Positions 53,125 to 61,733 of a stretch of 63,426 nucleotides of DNA are shown piece by piece. Each line of letters opens with the position of its first letter. The first letter of the stretch is position 1. Both the position numbers and the translations under genes were made by a program. Source of the stretch: Bacillota bacterium (lineage in GTDB: Bacteria; Bacillota; DTU065); contig JAHDNZ010000007.1 in assembly GCA_018435125.1 (NCBI GenBank), forward strand, positions 1-63,426, written 5' to 3'. Under the pieces are notes generated by a model. The model was not told the DNA's origin, did no database searches, and saw only the letters and a list, made by a program, of their open reading frames with translations.

Positions 53125-53779
53125 GTGCGCCCGACATGGGTAATAACTTGGTGGCGAAAGTCCACTACACGTTTGGCAGTAGGAAACGTTAGCCAAAGGA
53201 AGGGTGTTCGTCGCGAGGCGAAATCTGTAGGAAGCAAGAGGCAAAGTCCCGAACCGATGTACAGAAACCGCATATAAGGCTGATTTAGAACGGACGAGCT
53301 TACAATACAAAGCGAAGTCCAATACTACCCTAACTCTATACAGTAAATGCGGCGGTTACATGGGATGAAGGTTATTGCACCTTCCTCGGGGAGGTCTGTA
53401 GGGTATGTTATGCAAGGTGATGAACTATTCGCCTCTTAGCAACCTCTACCGATAAGCAGAGATGAACGTGCAGAAGTCAGTTCAAGTTGTAGTACCGTAG
53501 AAGTTACTGAAAGCTAATCGAGAAAAGGACTCGATGGTTACAGCGAATTAGTCGTAGTTTACTGAAGAAACGAAAATAGCAGTTGCTCGAAAGAGGTTAT
53601 TTGTCTGAAAGGAGGTTGGAAAACGAGGATAGACGACAAGAACACTTAGTGACCAAGGATAGACTATGCAAGACATACGCCAGATTTACTGAAACTGAAC
53701 CGCTGTGAGCGTGTTTTGCATACTCGGTGGTGTGGGAGGACGGGAGTTAGTTATGGTTAGTCACCCCCTCCTACCCGAT
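53125..53779 (+). mobile_element. ORF-less group IIC intron, both ends present
   Basis: The element starts with GTGCGCCCGACATGGG, the group II 5' signature, shows the IIC-like core (GGTGGCGAAAGTCC, GGGTGTTCGTCGCGAGG, AGTCCCGAACC, ACAAAGCGAAGTCC, AGAAGTCAGTTC.AGT.GTAGTACC) and ends with a domain VI and CTCCTACCCGAT. It is only 655 nt: the reverse-transcriptase ORF expected in domain IV is reduced to a few broken codons. Domain V is aberrant (GCTGTGAGCGTGTTTTGCAT in place of the GCCGTAT..ATAC-type sequence seen at 41413), so self-splicing is doubtful. The first 432 nt are closely similar to the copy at 62532. Confidence 0.88.
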
Positions 53780-53784
53780 TTCAT

Positions 53785-54228
53785 CTAGAACCTTCTACCT
53801 TGTCCATTTCTACTCATTCTTTTAATTCCACTTGTCCCACAACCAAGACATTGACCTCCAAATTCAGTCTTGCTCCAGTTGCGACCAAGATTCTCTTCTA
53901 TTATTACCAGGTGGGCATCTCTTTCACGAGCAGTCATTTGGTCATCTTTAACTAATTGATCCAGCTTAGCTTTTCTGTCATTAAGGATTTCAGCTCTTAA
54001 GTCTGTTTCCTTGATGTTCTTATTCTGTAAAAATTCTGCGAAAGTTTTACCAGATTGTCTCCAGGTGTAGTATTCTTCCAAAGAAATCCCTTTTTCTACG
54101 AGGTAATCTATGGGGCGTTTAAATGTAGTTTTAGCAGTTGGAGTGGTTTTAGGCGTACCATAGCGGGCAAATGCGGTTCCTACTAGAACAAAGACCAATA
54201 AAACAGCAACAAACCAGAACTTTTTCAT
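53785..54228 (-). CDS. Secreted DUF2680/YckD-like protein
   Basis: A 147-aa exported protein: signal peptide to about residue 21 (LVGTAFA), a basic Thr/Pro linker, a central helical domain (about 35-115; DYLVEKGISLEEYYTWRQSG, NDRKAKLDQLVKDDQMTAR) of the kind named DUF2680 in secreted Bacillota proteins, and a tail with CLGCGTSG ending in NGQGRRF. The two cysteines may bind metal or form a disulfide. AGGAGGTC precedes the ATG at 54228. The stop lies 5 nt from the 3' end of the intron, so the intron separates this gene from the terminator beyond. Confidence 0.7.
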   Translation of the reverse strand: MKKFWFVAVLLVFVLVGTAFARYGTPKTTPTAKTTFKRPIDYLVEKGISLEEYYTWRQSGKTFAEFLQNKNIKETDLRAEILNDRKAKLDQLVKDDQMTARERDAHLVIIEENLGRNWSKTEFGGQCLGCGTSGIKRMSRNGQGRRF

Positions 54229-54342
54229 TAATAAAGACCTCCTTTGATTAGAAAGAGTAGCTCTCTTTCATTTACTTGATTGTACTAAGTTGTTTTTAAG
54301 GAGGTTTGAGGAAGATCTTTAGAAATTGTCAAGATTTAAGGT

Positions 54343-54370
54343 GCAGGAGTAGGATGACAAAAGCAGAAAT
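54343..54370 (+). promoter_or_regulatory. Weak SigH-like motif upstream of the exonuclease gene
   Basis: GCAGGAGTA, 14 nt, then GAAAT. The spacing equals that of the better motifs at 1666 and 10319, but the -10 has GAAA in place of GAAT. Confidence 0.25.
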
Positions 54371-54389
54371 GGAAATTGTGGTGATTTAG

Positions 54390-55247
54390 ATGATTGATAA
54401 TAATCTAGCTGTATTTTCGGAAGGAGAAGAATGTTCTAACGCCTGGGGATCTTTTTGGGTTTTTACATATCAAGCTAGTGTTTTAATACCTAAACTACAT
54501 AGTTTTCAAGATTTTTATTTTCATCTTCAGGCAATAAATGGTATTGGCCTAGTTCGAGAAAAAGCTCTTCACAAAAAAGGTATTAGATCACTTCTTGAAT
54601 TGGAAAACACCCCTTTTAATGAAGATGGCAATCTTGTTCGGGTAGGTTTAGAAGCCAAAGATTGGCCGTTTATTTATAACCGTTTTCCTCGGTTTATGGT
54701 TTTAGCTGCTCTGCCAAGAGAGAGAATTGCGGTCTTAGATATTGAGACCTCAGGGTTCGGGTTTGCTATGCCGATCTTTTTAGTAGGGATTATGACTCTA
54801 ACACCGCTACCTCAGATTAAATTGTTTTTAGCTAGACATCCTGCAGAAGAGGCAGCTATGTTATACGCTGTAAGCTTAGAACTAGAAAAGAAAGAAGCGG
54901 TTATAACTTATAATGGTGCTTCTTTTGATCTACCTGTCTTAAAAAGAAGAGCAGCCAGATGGGAACTCCCTTTTCAAAAACCACTCAATCTAGATCTTTT
55001 ACCAGTAGTAAGAAAAATACTTGGCAAAGAGGTACCCGATTGTCGCTTAAAAACTATTGAAAAAATAGTTTTAGACTATGAAAGACATCTTGATCCAGCT
55101 TCTAGTGAAATTCCTTTAATTTACCAAAAGTTTCTGCTAAAGCAAGAACCTAAGCTTTTAGAGGAAGTCATTAACCACAATGCCAGAGATTTAGAGAGTT
55201 TGATTTTGATCTGGAACTATCTAGATGAACGCGAAAATAATTATTAA
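54390..55247 (+). CDS. RNase H-like DEDD exonuclease (YprB type)
   Basis: A 285-aa protein. Residues about 45-75 look like a helix-hairpin-helix pair (INGIGLVREKALHKKGIRSL), and residues about 105-280 form an RNase H-like 3'-5' exonuclease domain. The DEDD-type acidic residues are readable in VLDIETSGF, TYNGASFDLPVL, LDLLPVVRK and HNARDLESL. Bacillus YprB is the closest family I recognise; its substrate is uncertain (DNA or RNA). The ATG has GGTGAT upstream, a modest site. The methyltransferase gene follows after 170 nt. Confidence 0.85.
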   Translation: MIDNNLAVFSEGEECSNAWGSFWVFTYQASVLIPKLHSFQDFYFHLQAINGIGLVREKALHKKGIRSLLELENTPFNEDGNLVRVGLEAKDWPFIYNRFPRFMVLAALPRERIAVLDIETSGFGFAMPIFLVGIMTLTPLPQIKLFLARHPAEEAAMLYAVSLELEKKEAVITYNGASFDLPVLKRRAARWELPFQKPLNLDLLPVVRKILGKEVPDCRLKTIEKIVLDYERHLDPASSEIPLIYQKFLLKQEPKLLEEVINHNARDLESLILIWNYLDERENNY

Positions 55248-55417
55248 TGCCTCTTTTAATGTCTCTTAACTTAAGAGACATTATATTTGGCGGTTAGATT
55301 ATTAATAGCTAAGGTGTTTATCGATCTTGGTAGCTATTACCCATTTGGTTGGGGTAGTTTATAAAAAGGGGTGAGTCGGTTTAGGCTAAGAGTTATATCC
55401 TGGCTTAAACAAAAATT

Positions 55418-56020
55418 ATGAGCGATCATTATTATTCCAAAGAACCAACTAGCAAGAGCGAACCAAAATTAATAGAGATAGAAGTTTTAGGTCAAGTCTA
55501 CAGGTTGTATAGCGATAGAGGAGTCTTTTCTAAAAGTAGTTTGGATAAGGGAAGTAAATTGCTTATTGAGACGATGCCTATAAGGCCTACGGATAGAATT
55601 TTAGATTGGGGTACAGGTTATGGCATTATTGGTTTGGTGGCAGCTAACCTTGCCAAGCAAGGGCAGGTCGAGATGATCGATATTAATGAAAGAGCAGTCA
55701 ATTTAGCTTTGCAAAATATTAACCTAAATGGCATTAATAATGCTTTCGCCTACTCAAGTGAAGGTTTTAATGCTGTTAAGGGAAGCTTTGATCTGATTGT
55801 CTCCAACCCGCCTTTTCGAGCTGGCAAAGCTATTGTTCACGAACTGGTAGATAAAGCGCCCAACTATCTAGTCGAAGGTGGAGGTTTGTGTTTAGTGGTG
55901 CAAAAAAAACAAGGCGCTGAAAGTTTAACTAAAAAGATGGCTGAAGTATTTAATAATGTGGATATCCTTGCTCGCTCTGGCGGCTATAGAGTTCTTTTTT
56001 CAAAAAAGGGAACTTTCTAG
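55418..56020 (+). CDS. RsmC-like class I methyltransferase
   Basis: A 200-aa SAM-dependent methyltransferase of the 'small methyltransferase' (MTS) family. Motif I is ILDWGTGYGIIGLVAA, motif II has MIDINERAVNLAL, and the active-site NPPF is at DLIVSNPPFRAGK, as in rRNA guanine-N2 methyltransferases such as RsmC. RsmC is longer and has a duplicated domain; this single-domain form is common in Bacillota. No strong ribosome-binding site precedes the ATG. Possible substrates are rRNA or tRNA guanine. Confidence 0.9.
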   Translation: MSDHYYSKEPTSKSEPKLIEIEVLGQVYRLYSDRGVFSKSSLDKGSKLLIETMPIRPTDRILDWGTGYGIIGLVAANLAKQGQVEMIDINERAVNLALQNINLNGINNAFAYSSEGFNAVKGSFDLIVSNPPFRAGKAIVHELVDKAPNYLVEGGGLCLVVQKKQGAESLTKKMAEVFNNVDILARSGGYRVLFSKKGTF

Positions 56021-56068
56021 TCCTAGATAAAGCCCCTATTTGCATATTAATTGGCGGAGGGGGTTAAA

Positions 56069-57211
56069 ATGCGAAGAAAAACATTGCGCTTTGGGATAGC
56101 ACTTTTTGTTATTGCACTAAGATACTTAAACCCCAATTATCCGCTTGAGACGCTACCGGTTAATCAAGTCTCCGGCAAGATAATCATTATCGATCCAGGC
56201 CATGGAGGAATTGATCCGGGCTGTTCTAGTAAAGGCGGAGTAAGAGAAAAAGATTTGGTTTTAGAGATTTCAAAAAAACTAGCCCAAAAATTAAACAGTT
56301 TAGCTATTTACACTGTTTTTACCAGAGAATCTGACACTGATTTGGCCAAAGACATTAAAGGCCCACTCATAAGGAGAAAAAGAGAAGATCTTAATAGAAG
56401 GGCACAGCTAGCAAAAACACATAAGGCGGATCTACTAATATCAATCCATGCTAACAGTTTTCCAGAGAGCAGATGGTCGGGTGCTCAAACCTTTTATTCA
56501 TCAGAATGTGGCCGGAGTAGATTGTTAGCCGAAGCTATCCAAAATAATTTAGTTCTCGCTCTTGGTCCGAATAAGCGCAAAGCCAAACCTGGGGATTTTC
56601 GAATTTTAAGGGAGAGTAAAGTCCCTAGTGCCATGGTTGAAGTTGGTTTTTTATCTAATCCCAAAGAAGCAACCCTACTACAGGATGATAATTATCAGGA
56701 AAAGTTAGCTCAAGCAATTGCCAAGGGCATTGTGGATTATTTCAAAACTGGCGGTGCGGCATCTGTTAGTGCCAAACCACTGCAGCCAGAGGTTTTTTTA
56801 AGGCCATCACTACAAGAAAAAGAAGTACTTTTATTTTATGCCTCACTGGAAAACAATGGTTTACTCGGCTACGAAAAACGCACTATTTCTGCGTCTAATC
56901 CGGATAATGTTTTAAAAGAACTACAAGCTAAACCCCAAAATCAAAACTCGTTACGAGAGCTTCTAGAAGACTCGGTATCGCTTAACTTTTTAGGGAAAAC
57001 AAACACCAGAGTTTATGTCAGTGTAGATATAAGTGATCTTAACCTAGCAGGTCACTTGGAAGAACTAGCAGTTTATTCAATAGTCAATACCTTAACCATG
57101 CTTCCTGGGATTGACGAGGTAGCTATTGAAGTTCTCGGAGGAAGTGGGGAGTTTGATTGGAGCCAACCACTTAAATTTAATTCTTTTCTGCTCAAAGACA
57201 GTCCCAATTAA
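56069..57211 (+). CDS. N-acetylmuramoyl-L-alanine amidase with C-terminal GerMN domain
   Basis: A 380-aa cell-wall hydrolase: an N-terminal signal/anchor (about 1-25), an Amidase_3 domain (about 35-230) with IIDPGHGGIDPG, the Zn ligands His/Glu in DLVLE, SIHANSF and the catalytic Glu in MVEVGFLSNP, and a C-terminal GerMN domain (about 250-375; VLLFYASLENNG, VYVSVDISDLN and TLTMLPGIDEVAIEVLG). GerMN domains are linked to spore germination and wall assembly, so this is probably a sporulation-linked amidase. The ATG at 56069 follows GGAGGGGG; an earlier TTG overlaps that site. Confidence 0.92.
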   Translation: MRRKTLRFGIALFVIALRYLNPNYPLETLPVNQVSGKIIIIDPGHGGIDPGCSSKGGVREKDLVLEISKKLAQKLNSLAIYTVFTRESDTDLAKDIKGPLIRRKREDLNRRAQLAKTHKADLLISIHANSFPESRWSGAQTFYSSECGRSRLLAEAIQNNLVLALGPNKRKAKPGDFRILRESKVPSAMVEVGFLSNPKEATLLQDDNYQEKLAQAIAKGIVDYFKTGGAASVSAKPLQPEVFLRPSLQEKEVLLFYASLENNGLLGYEKRTISASNPDNVLKELQAKPQNQNSLRELLEDSVSLNFLGKTNTRVYVSVDISDLNLAGHLEELAVYSIVNTLTMLPGIDEVAIEVLGGSGEFDWSQPLKFNSFLLKDSPN

Positions 57212-57241
57212 GATGAATTCTAAAGATGCTGGGAGGAAAAA

Positions 57242-57264
57242 ATGCCAACCTGGCATCTTTTTTT
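57242..57264 (+). terminator. Terminator after the amidase gene
   Basis: ATGCCA / TGGCAT with a 3-nt loop, followed by CTTTTTTT. An outer stem (AAGATGC with GCATCTT) extends it. Confidence 0.82.
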
Positions 57265-57342
57265 ATTGTAAAAGAAAAAAATCACCTGCATAGATCGTCT
57301 ATATTCGTAAATAAACAGCTATAAATCCTGGATTCCCTTAAT

Positions 57343-59076
57343 CTCATAACGAGGAGTTAACCAAATATCACTTAAACTATTGAAAAAACAGAGTTATTTC
57401 CATATTTTTCTTGCGTCTCACATCGTTATGTGTTATAATATACATAACGAGGAGGCGCAAACGAATGGCAGCCATTGTGTATCAAAAAGACAAGCGGTCA
57501 GGGATTACTTACGCTTATGAATCATTTTCCTACTGGGATAAAAACAAGCAGCAATCTCGAGCAAAAAGGACACTTATCGGGCGGGTGGATAATGAAACAG
57601 GAGAGATCGTCCCAACAGACGGTAGAGGTAGAAAAAAGAACAAAGTACCCACAGCGGCAAAAAGGGGTCCTGTCGCATCTATTCAAACCGCAAGATCCTT
57701 TTATGGAGCAACTTATCTGCTAGATGCTATCGGTGAAAAACTAGGTATTACTGAGGACTTAAAACAGTGTTTCCCAGGTAATTATCAACAGATCCTTTCG
57801 ATTGTGTATTACTTAATCCTGGAGGATAAAAATCCCCTCTACCGTTTCGAAAAATGGAGTGGTTTGCATAAGCATCCTTACGGTAAGGATATTCCTTCAC
57901 AACGAAGTAGCGAAATCTTCGGTTCAATCACGGAAGAAGCAATGAAAAAGTTTTTCCATTTGCAAGGTAAACGGCGGATGGAGAAAGAGTTCTGGGCATA
58001 TGACATTACTTCCATTTCCAGCTATTCTGAGCACCTACGCCAAGTACAATACGGCCTAAATAAAGAAAGCGATCACCTTCCCCAACTTAACCTAGCATTG
58101 GTATTTGGGGAAAAATCTAACCTTCCGTTTTATTATCGTAAACTGGCTGGAAACATCCCTGATTGCAAGACTATCAAGAACTTACTTGCTGAGTTGGATA
58201 TCCTTGGCTTTTCCAAAGTAAAACTGGTTATGGACAGAGGTTTCTACAGCGAAGATAATATCAATGCTTTCTTTAATGAACACTTGAAATTTCTTATTTC
58301 TGTAAGGATGTCTCTAGCTTTTATAAGGAAAGAACTAGATCCCATCTATGATAAGTTTCGTTCCTATGAGTACTATAGTGAAAAATATGAGCTGTATTGC
58401 CATACCGTACAGACAGAATGGATTAGTACTAAATACCGTCTTTATAAAGGAGACACCCTGTCGAAACCGAGACGTATCTATATCCACTATTACTACAACA
58501 TTGACAAAGCTGCCGAAGACGAAAAAGCTTTTGACAAAAAATTGATCGCAGCTCGACATGAACTGGAGTCAGACAAACGGGTTCCGGAACACGAGAATTT
58601 TTATAAAAAGTACTTCGAAACGAAAACAACTCCTAAACGTGGGTTGAAGGTCACCATCAACGAAGAGGCTGTCACCAAAGCAAAACGGTATTATGGATTT
58701 TTTGCACTCTTGACTAATGAAAAGATGGATGCCATTTCCGCCCTGGAGCTCTACCGTAATAGGGATGTGTGTGAAAAAGCATTTGGTAATCTCAAGGAAC
58801 GATTAAATATGCGACGCACATTGGTTTCGTCAGAACAAAGCCTTGATGGTAAATTATTTGTGGAATTTGTGGCTCTCATCTATCTTTCTTACATCAAAAA
58901 GCAGATGCAAGAAGCAGATTTGTTCAAAGAGTACACTATGCATAGTGCTCTTGATAAACTTGACGTTATTGAATGCTTTGAAGAACCTGGACAGAAACTA
59001 CGTGTGGGGGAGATCCTCGATAAACAGAAAGATATTTATATAAGCTTAGGTGTTACGCCACCTTCCTCGTTATGAG
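57343..59076 (+). mobile_element. Complete IS1634-type insertion sequence
   Basis: The 1734-bp element is bounded by 13-bp perfect inverted repeats, CTCATAACGAGGA at the left and TCCTCGTTATGAG at the right, and encodes one transposase. The transposase stop codon overlaps the right repeat. Near the left end a second partial copy of the repeat (CATAACGAGGAGG, 57443-57455) pairs with CGTTATGTG just before it. I see no matching target-site duplication (TTAAT on the left, TAAGC on the right), so a rearrangement or very short duplication is possible. The repeats and ORF are intact, so the element may still be active. Confidence 0.9.
57465..59075 (+). CDS. IS1634-family transposase
   Basis: A DDE transposase of 536 aa from the ATG at 57465, which has GGAGGCG upstream; an in-frame upstream start would lie inside the repeat. 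Typical blocks are YAYESFSYWDKNKQQSRAKR at the N-terminus, IYDITSISSYS-like AYDITSISSYSE with the first catalytic Asp, KLVMDRGFYSEDNI with the second, and NRDVCEKAFGNLKERL with the Glu. Promoter sequence TATAAT (57435) and a hairpin lie just upstream, inside the left end of the element. Confidence 0.92.
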   Translation: MAAIVYQKDKRSGITYAYESFSYWDKNKQQSRAKRTLIGRVDNETGEIVPTDGRGRKKNKVPTAAKRGPVASIQTARSFYGATYLLDAIGEKLGITEDLKQCFPGNYQQILSIVYYLILEDKNPLYRFEKWSGLHKHPYGKDIPSQRSSEIFGSITEEAMKKFFHLQGKRRMEKEFWAYDITSISSYSEHLRQVQYGLNKESDHLPQLNLALVFGEKSNLPFYYRKLAGNIPDCKTIKNLLAELDILGFSKVKLVMDRGFYSEDNINAFFNEHLKFLISVRMSLAFIRKELDPIYDKFRSYEYYSEKYELYCHTVQTEWISTKYRLYKGDTLSKPRRIYIHYYYNIDKAAEDEKAFDKKLIAARHELESDKRVPEHENFYKKYFETKTTPKRGLKVTINEEAVTKAKRYYGFFALLTNEKMDAISALELYRNRDVCEKAFGNLKERLNMRRTLVSSEQSLDGKLFVEFVALIYLSYIKKQMQEADLFKEYTMHSALDKLDVIECFEEPGQKLRVGEILDKQKDIYISLGVTPPSSL

Positions 59077-59275
59077 TAAGCGGGAATGCAGGATAAATTG
59101 CGAAAATTGCAGGACTTTAGGACAGAATAGTGGAACTAATCTTGAGGGAAATCACACCGGAAGCTTATCACCAGATAAAATGGGGAAAAACGCAAAAGGA
59201 AAAGTCCAAAACTACGCTTTACGTAATGAATAGTCTGTGGTAAAATGGTTATCGTAAGAAGGCAGGTGAGCAGCC

Positions 59276-59719
59276 ATGGATGAACTGGACAGGAAAATAG
59301 TAGCTATTCTGCAGGAAGATGGCCGTACTCCATATACAACGATTGCAGAATCTTTAGGAGTCGCAGAAGGAACTATACGTAAAAGAGTAGCTCGTTTAAT
59401 AGACGAAGGAATCATGCGCATAGTTGGCATAGTGGACCCTAAAATGGTTGCCCAAAGTACAATTGCGATAGTAGGCATCCATACTGAAGGTGAACCGGTT
59501 AATAATATTGTCGCCAAACTAGCTGAACTTGAAGAAGTGCGCTATATAGGTGTATGTGCCGGTACTTATGATCTAATAGTGGAGATTGTTGTGGGTTCAA
59601 ATGAGCAATTATTTGACATTTTAACCCATAAAGTACGTCTAATTCCTGGGATTGCAAACAGTGACACCTCACTGGTCATGAAAGTTTATAAAGAGCGTTA
59701 TAATTGGAGAGGTATTTAA
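59276..59719 (+). CDS. Lrp/AsnC-family regulator
   Basis: A 147-aa transcription regulator: N-terminal winged helix-turn-helix (MDELDRKIVAILQEDGRTPY then SLGVAEGTIRKRVARLIDEG) and C-terminal RAM ligand-binding domain (about 65-140; TIAIVGIHTEGEP and EVRYIGVCAGTYDLIVEI). The stop is 12 nt before the binding-protein gene of the ABC transporter, so it probably regulates that transporter in response to an amino acid. The ATG has AGGTGAG upstream. The right end of the IS lies 199 bp upstream. Confidence 0.93.
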   Translation: MDELDRKIVAILQEDGRTPYTTIAESLGVAEGTIRKRVARLIDEGIMRIVGIVDPKMVAQSTIAIVGIHTEGEPVNNIVAKLAELEEVRYIGVCAGTYDLIVEIVVGSNEQLFDILTHKVRLIPGIANSDTSLVMKVYKERYNWRGI

Positions 59720-59731
59720 GGAGGTACTTTG

Positions 59732-60664
59732 ATGAAGAAGCTTCAATGGGTGATTTCCCTCATTTTTATGCTGGCCTACCTTTGTGTAGCTGTAAACATT
59801 GGGGTTATTCAAATCGTTGAGCATCCGGCTTTAGATGCTGCCAGAAATGGTTTTATGGATGAATTGAAAGCTCAGCAAATCGATGCAAAATACAGCTACC
59901 AAAATGCTCAAGGCGATATGAGCACTTTACAGACCATTGCCGGTAAATTAGCTGCAGATAAAGTGGACCTTATTCTGGCTATAGCCACTCCTTCTGCCCA
60001 AGCTGCAGCCAAGGCTACATCAACAATACCAATCTTAATTACAGCTGTTACAGATCCAAAGGTAGCAGGATTAATTAAAGATTTTGATAAACCAGGTACT
60101 AATGTTACAGGTACCTCAGATATGAATCCGGTTGAGAAACAGTTGGAATTGATTAAATTATTTCAACCCAAAGCAAGCAGAGTAGGCATCATTTATAATG
60201 CCGGTGAAGCTAACTCGGTGGTACAAGTGGAGTTAGCCAAAAAAGCAGCTGCAGCCATGGGTTTAAAGCTTGTTTTAGTTACTGTAACTGAAACCAGTGG
60301 TGTCTATCAAGCGGCTCAATCCCTACAAGGCAGAGTAGATGCAGTATATGTACCAACCGATAATACGGTTGTGGCTGCTTTGGAGTCTGTTATTGCTTTT
60401 TGTGAAAGAAATAGAATCCCCCTTATAGCAGGCGAAAGTGAGTCGGTCACAAGAGGTGCTATAGCTACAATAGGCTTAGATTATTATCTGTTAGGCCGCC
60501 AAACAGGTACGATGGCGATACGCATCTTACAGGGGGCAAAACCAGAACAAACCCCAATAGAATTTCAAAAAGAAAATTCTCTTGTTATTAATCAGTCAGC
60601 AGCTAAACGGATGGGTGTAGCCATTCCTAAAGAGCTTCTGAAAGACGCTGTAATTGTAGAATAA
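59732..60664 (+). CDS. ABC transporter substrate-binding protein (TrpX-like)
   Basis: A 310-aa binding protein of the ABC_sub_bind (PF04392) family. After the signal (about 1-22) come INIGVIQIVEHPALDAARNG-type (VNIGVIQIVEHPALD), QNAQGDMSTLQTIA, ILAIATPSAQ, ITAVTDPKVAGL, GTSDMNPV and GLDYYLLGRQTG, all family markers. It captures tryptophan, tyrosine or a related aromatic in known relatives. The ATG at 59732 has AAGGAGG; the preceding AsnC stop overlaps that site. The transporter unit is followed by a stable hairpin that may raise binding-protein mRNA. Confidence 0.9.
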   Translation: MKKLQWVISLIFMLAYLCVAVNIGVIQIVEHPALDAARNGFMDELKAQQIDAKYSYQNAQGDMSTLQTIAGKLAADKVDLILAIATPSAQAAAKATSTIPILITAVTDPKVAGLIKDFDKPGTNVTGTSDMNPVEKQLELIKLFQPKASRVGIIYNAGEANSVVQVELAKKAAAAMGLKLVLVTVTETSGVYQAAQSLQGRVDAVYVPTDNTVVAALESVIAFCERNRIPLIAGESESVTRGAIATIGLDYYLLGRQTGTMAIRILQGAKPEQTPIEFQKENSLVINQSAAKRMGVAIPKELLKDAVIVE

Positions 60665-60666
60665 AC

Positions 60667-60697
60667 ATATACACGCGGAATTAACCCGCGTGTATAT
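60667..60697 (+). promoter_or_regulatory. Intra-operon hairpin after the binding-protein gene
   Basis: ATATACACGCGG / CCGCGTGTATAT is a 12-bp perfect stem with a 7-nt loop and no T-run. In transporter operons such structures protect the upstream binding-protein mRNA and reduce downstream expression, giving excess binding protein over permease and ATPase. Confidence 0.7.
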
Positions 60698-60767
60698 CCA
60701 TCCTAAAAGTACTTTTATATGCTTTGAATGGGAGGTGAGCAGCTGCTAGTTAGCAGTCTGTGATACT

Positions 60768-61733
60768 ATGTTAGGCATTTGGGCAACCCCTCTTGAGCAG
60801 GGATTAGCATATGCAATCTTGGTTTTAGGAGTCTATCTTACCTTTCGCATTCTCGATTATCCGGATTTAACTGTAGACGGTAGTTTCCCTTTAGGTGCAG
60901 CCATTGCGGCAACTTTAATAACTAAAGGAATTCATCCCCTTTTAGCAACTTGTGGCGGCTTTTTAGGGGGAGCTTTAGCCGGAACAGTTACAGGTTTTCT
61001 TAATACCAAATTAAAGATATCTGGCTTGTTAGCTGGAATTCTAACCATGACCGGCCTTTACTCGGTTAATCTAAGAGTGATGGGTGGACGATCTAATTTA
61101 CCTTTGCTTAGGGAGAAGACACTGGTTACTTTGTCTCAAGATACCCTGGGGTTTAACTGGGGTGCAATTGTTTTATTTGCTGTGACTGTCTTTATTATTA
61201 AAATTATCCTGGATTATTTTTTGCATACCGAAATCGGTCTTGGACTTAGAGCTTGTGGCGATAATGAAAAGATGATCAGAGCCCTGGGTGTAGACACTGA
61301 TCTTTATAAGATAGTAGGGCTGGCTTTATCTAACGGGCTAGTAGGTATGGCCGGAAGCATGATAGCCCAGTACCAAGCTTTTGCCGATGTTGGCATGGGT
61401 ATAGGTACCGTAGTAGCAGGGCTCGCCTCGGTGATTCTTGGTGAGGCCATAATTAAACCCAAGACAATTCTTAGGGCAACACTGTCGGCTGTTTTGGGTT
61501 CAATCCTTTATCGCTTTACAATTGCTATAGCACTAAGAGCTGGCTTTGCAGCTACTGATTTGCGTCTTGTAACTGCTGTCTTAGTTGTGATAGCCCTTTC
61601 GGCACCTAAATTGAAAGAAATTGGTCTTTTTAAAAAAAGAAGTGAAGCCAAAAAAGCAGCCAAAACTAACCCAGCTATAATAGCTCGCAGTGCAACTGCT
61701 TTGATTGGAAGTGAAAAACATGCTAGTGATTGA
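60768..61733 (+). CDS. ABC transporter permease (TrpY-like)
   Basis: A 321-aa inner-membrane protein of the BPD_transp_2 type with about eight to nine helices. It begins LEQGLAYAILVLGVYLTFRI and contains the family blocks DLTVDGSFPLGAA, ISGLLAGILTMTGLYSVNLR, GLGLRACGDNEKMIRALGVD and GLASVILGEAI. The GGGAGGTGA site is unusually far (30 nt) from the ATG, with a CTGCT..AGCAG hairpin between. Its 3' end overlaps the ATPase gene by 29 nt, indicating coupling. The C-terminal tail is Lys/Ala-rich. Confidence 0.92.
   Translation: MLGIWATPLEQGLAYAILVLGVYLTFRILDYPDLTVDGSFPLGAAIAATLITKGIHPLLATCGGFLGGALAGTVTGFLNTKLKISGLLAGILTMTGLYSVNLRVMGGRSNLPLLREKTLVTLSQDTLGFNWGAIVLFAVTVFIIKIILDYFLHTEIGLGLRACGDNEKMIRALGVDTDLYKIVGLALSNGLVGMAGSMIAQYQAFADVGMGIGTVVAGLASVILGEAIIKPKTILRATLSAVLGSILYRFTIAIALRAGFAATDLRLVTAVLVVIALSAPKLKEIGLFKKRSEAKKAAKTNPAIIARSATALIGSEKHASD

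Noticed and set aside
53056-53322. Minus-strand frames of 64-88 codons in the intron region
   Set aside because: They cross the terminator and the conserved intron RNA core, whose sequence constraint is RNA structure. The parallel region at 62532 does not preserve the frame.
59085-59125. GCAGGA-containing sequence right of the IS as a SigH promoter
   Set aside because: GCAGGATAA and GCAGGACTT are present, but 14-15 nt later there is AGGA or GGAA, not GAAT; GAATAG is too close. The spacing does not fit.
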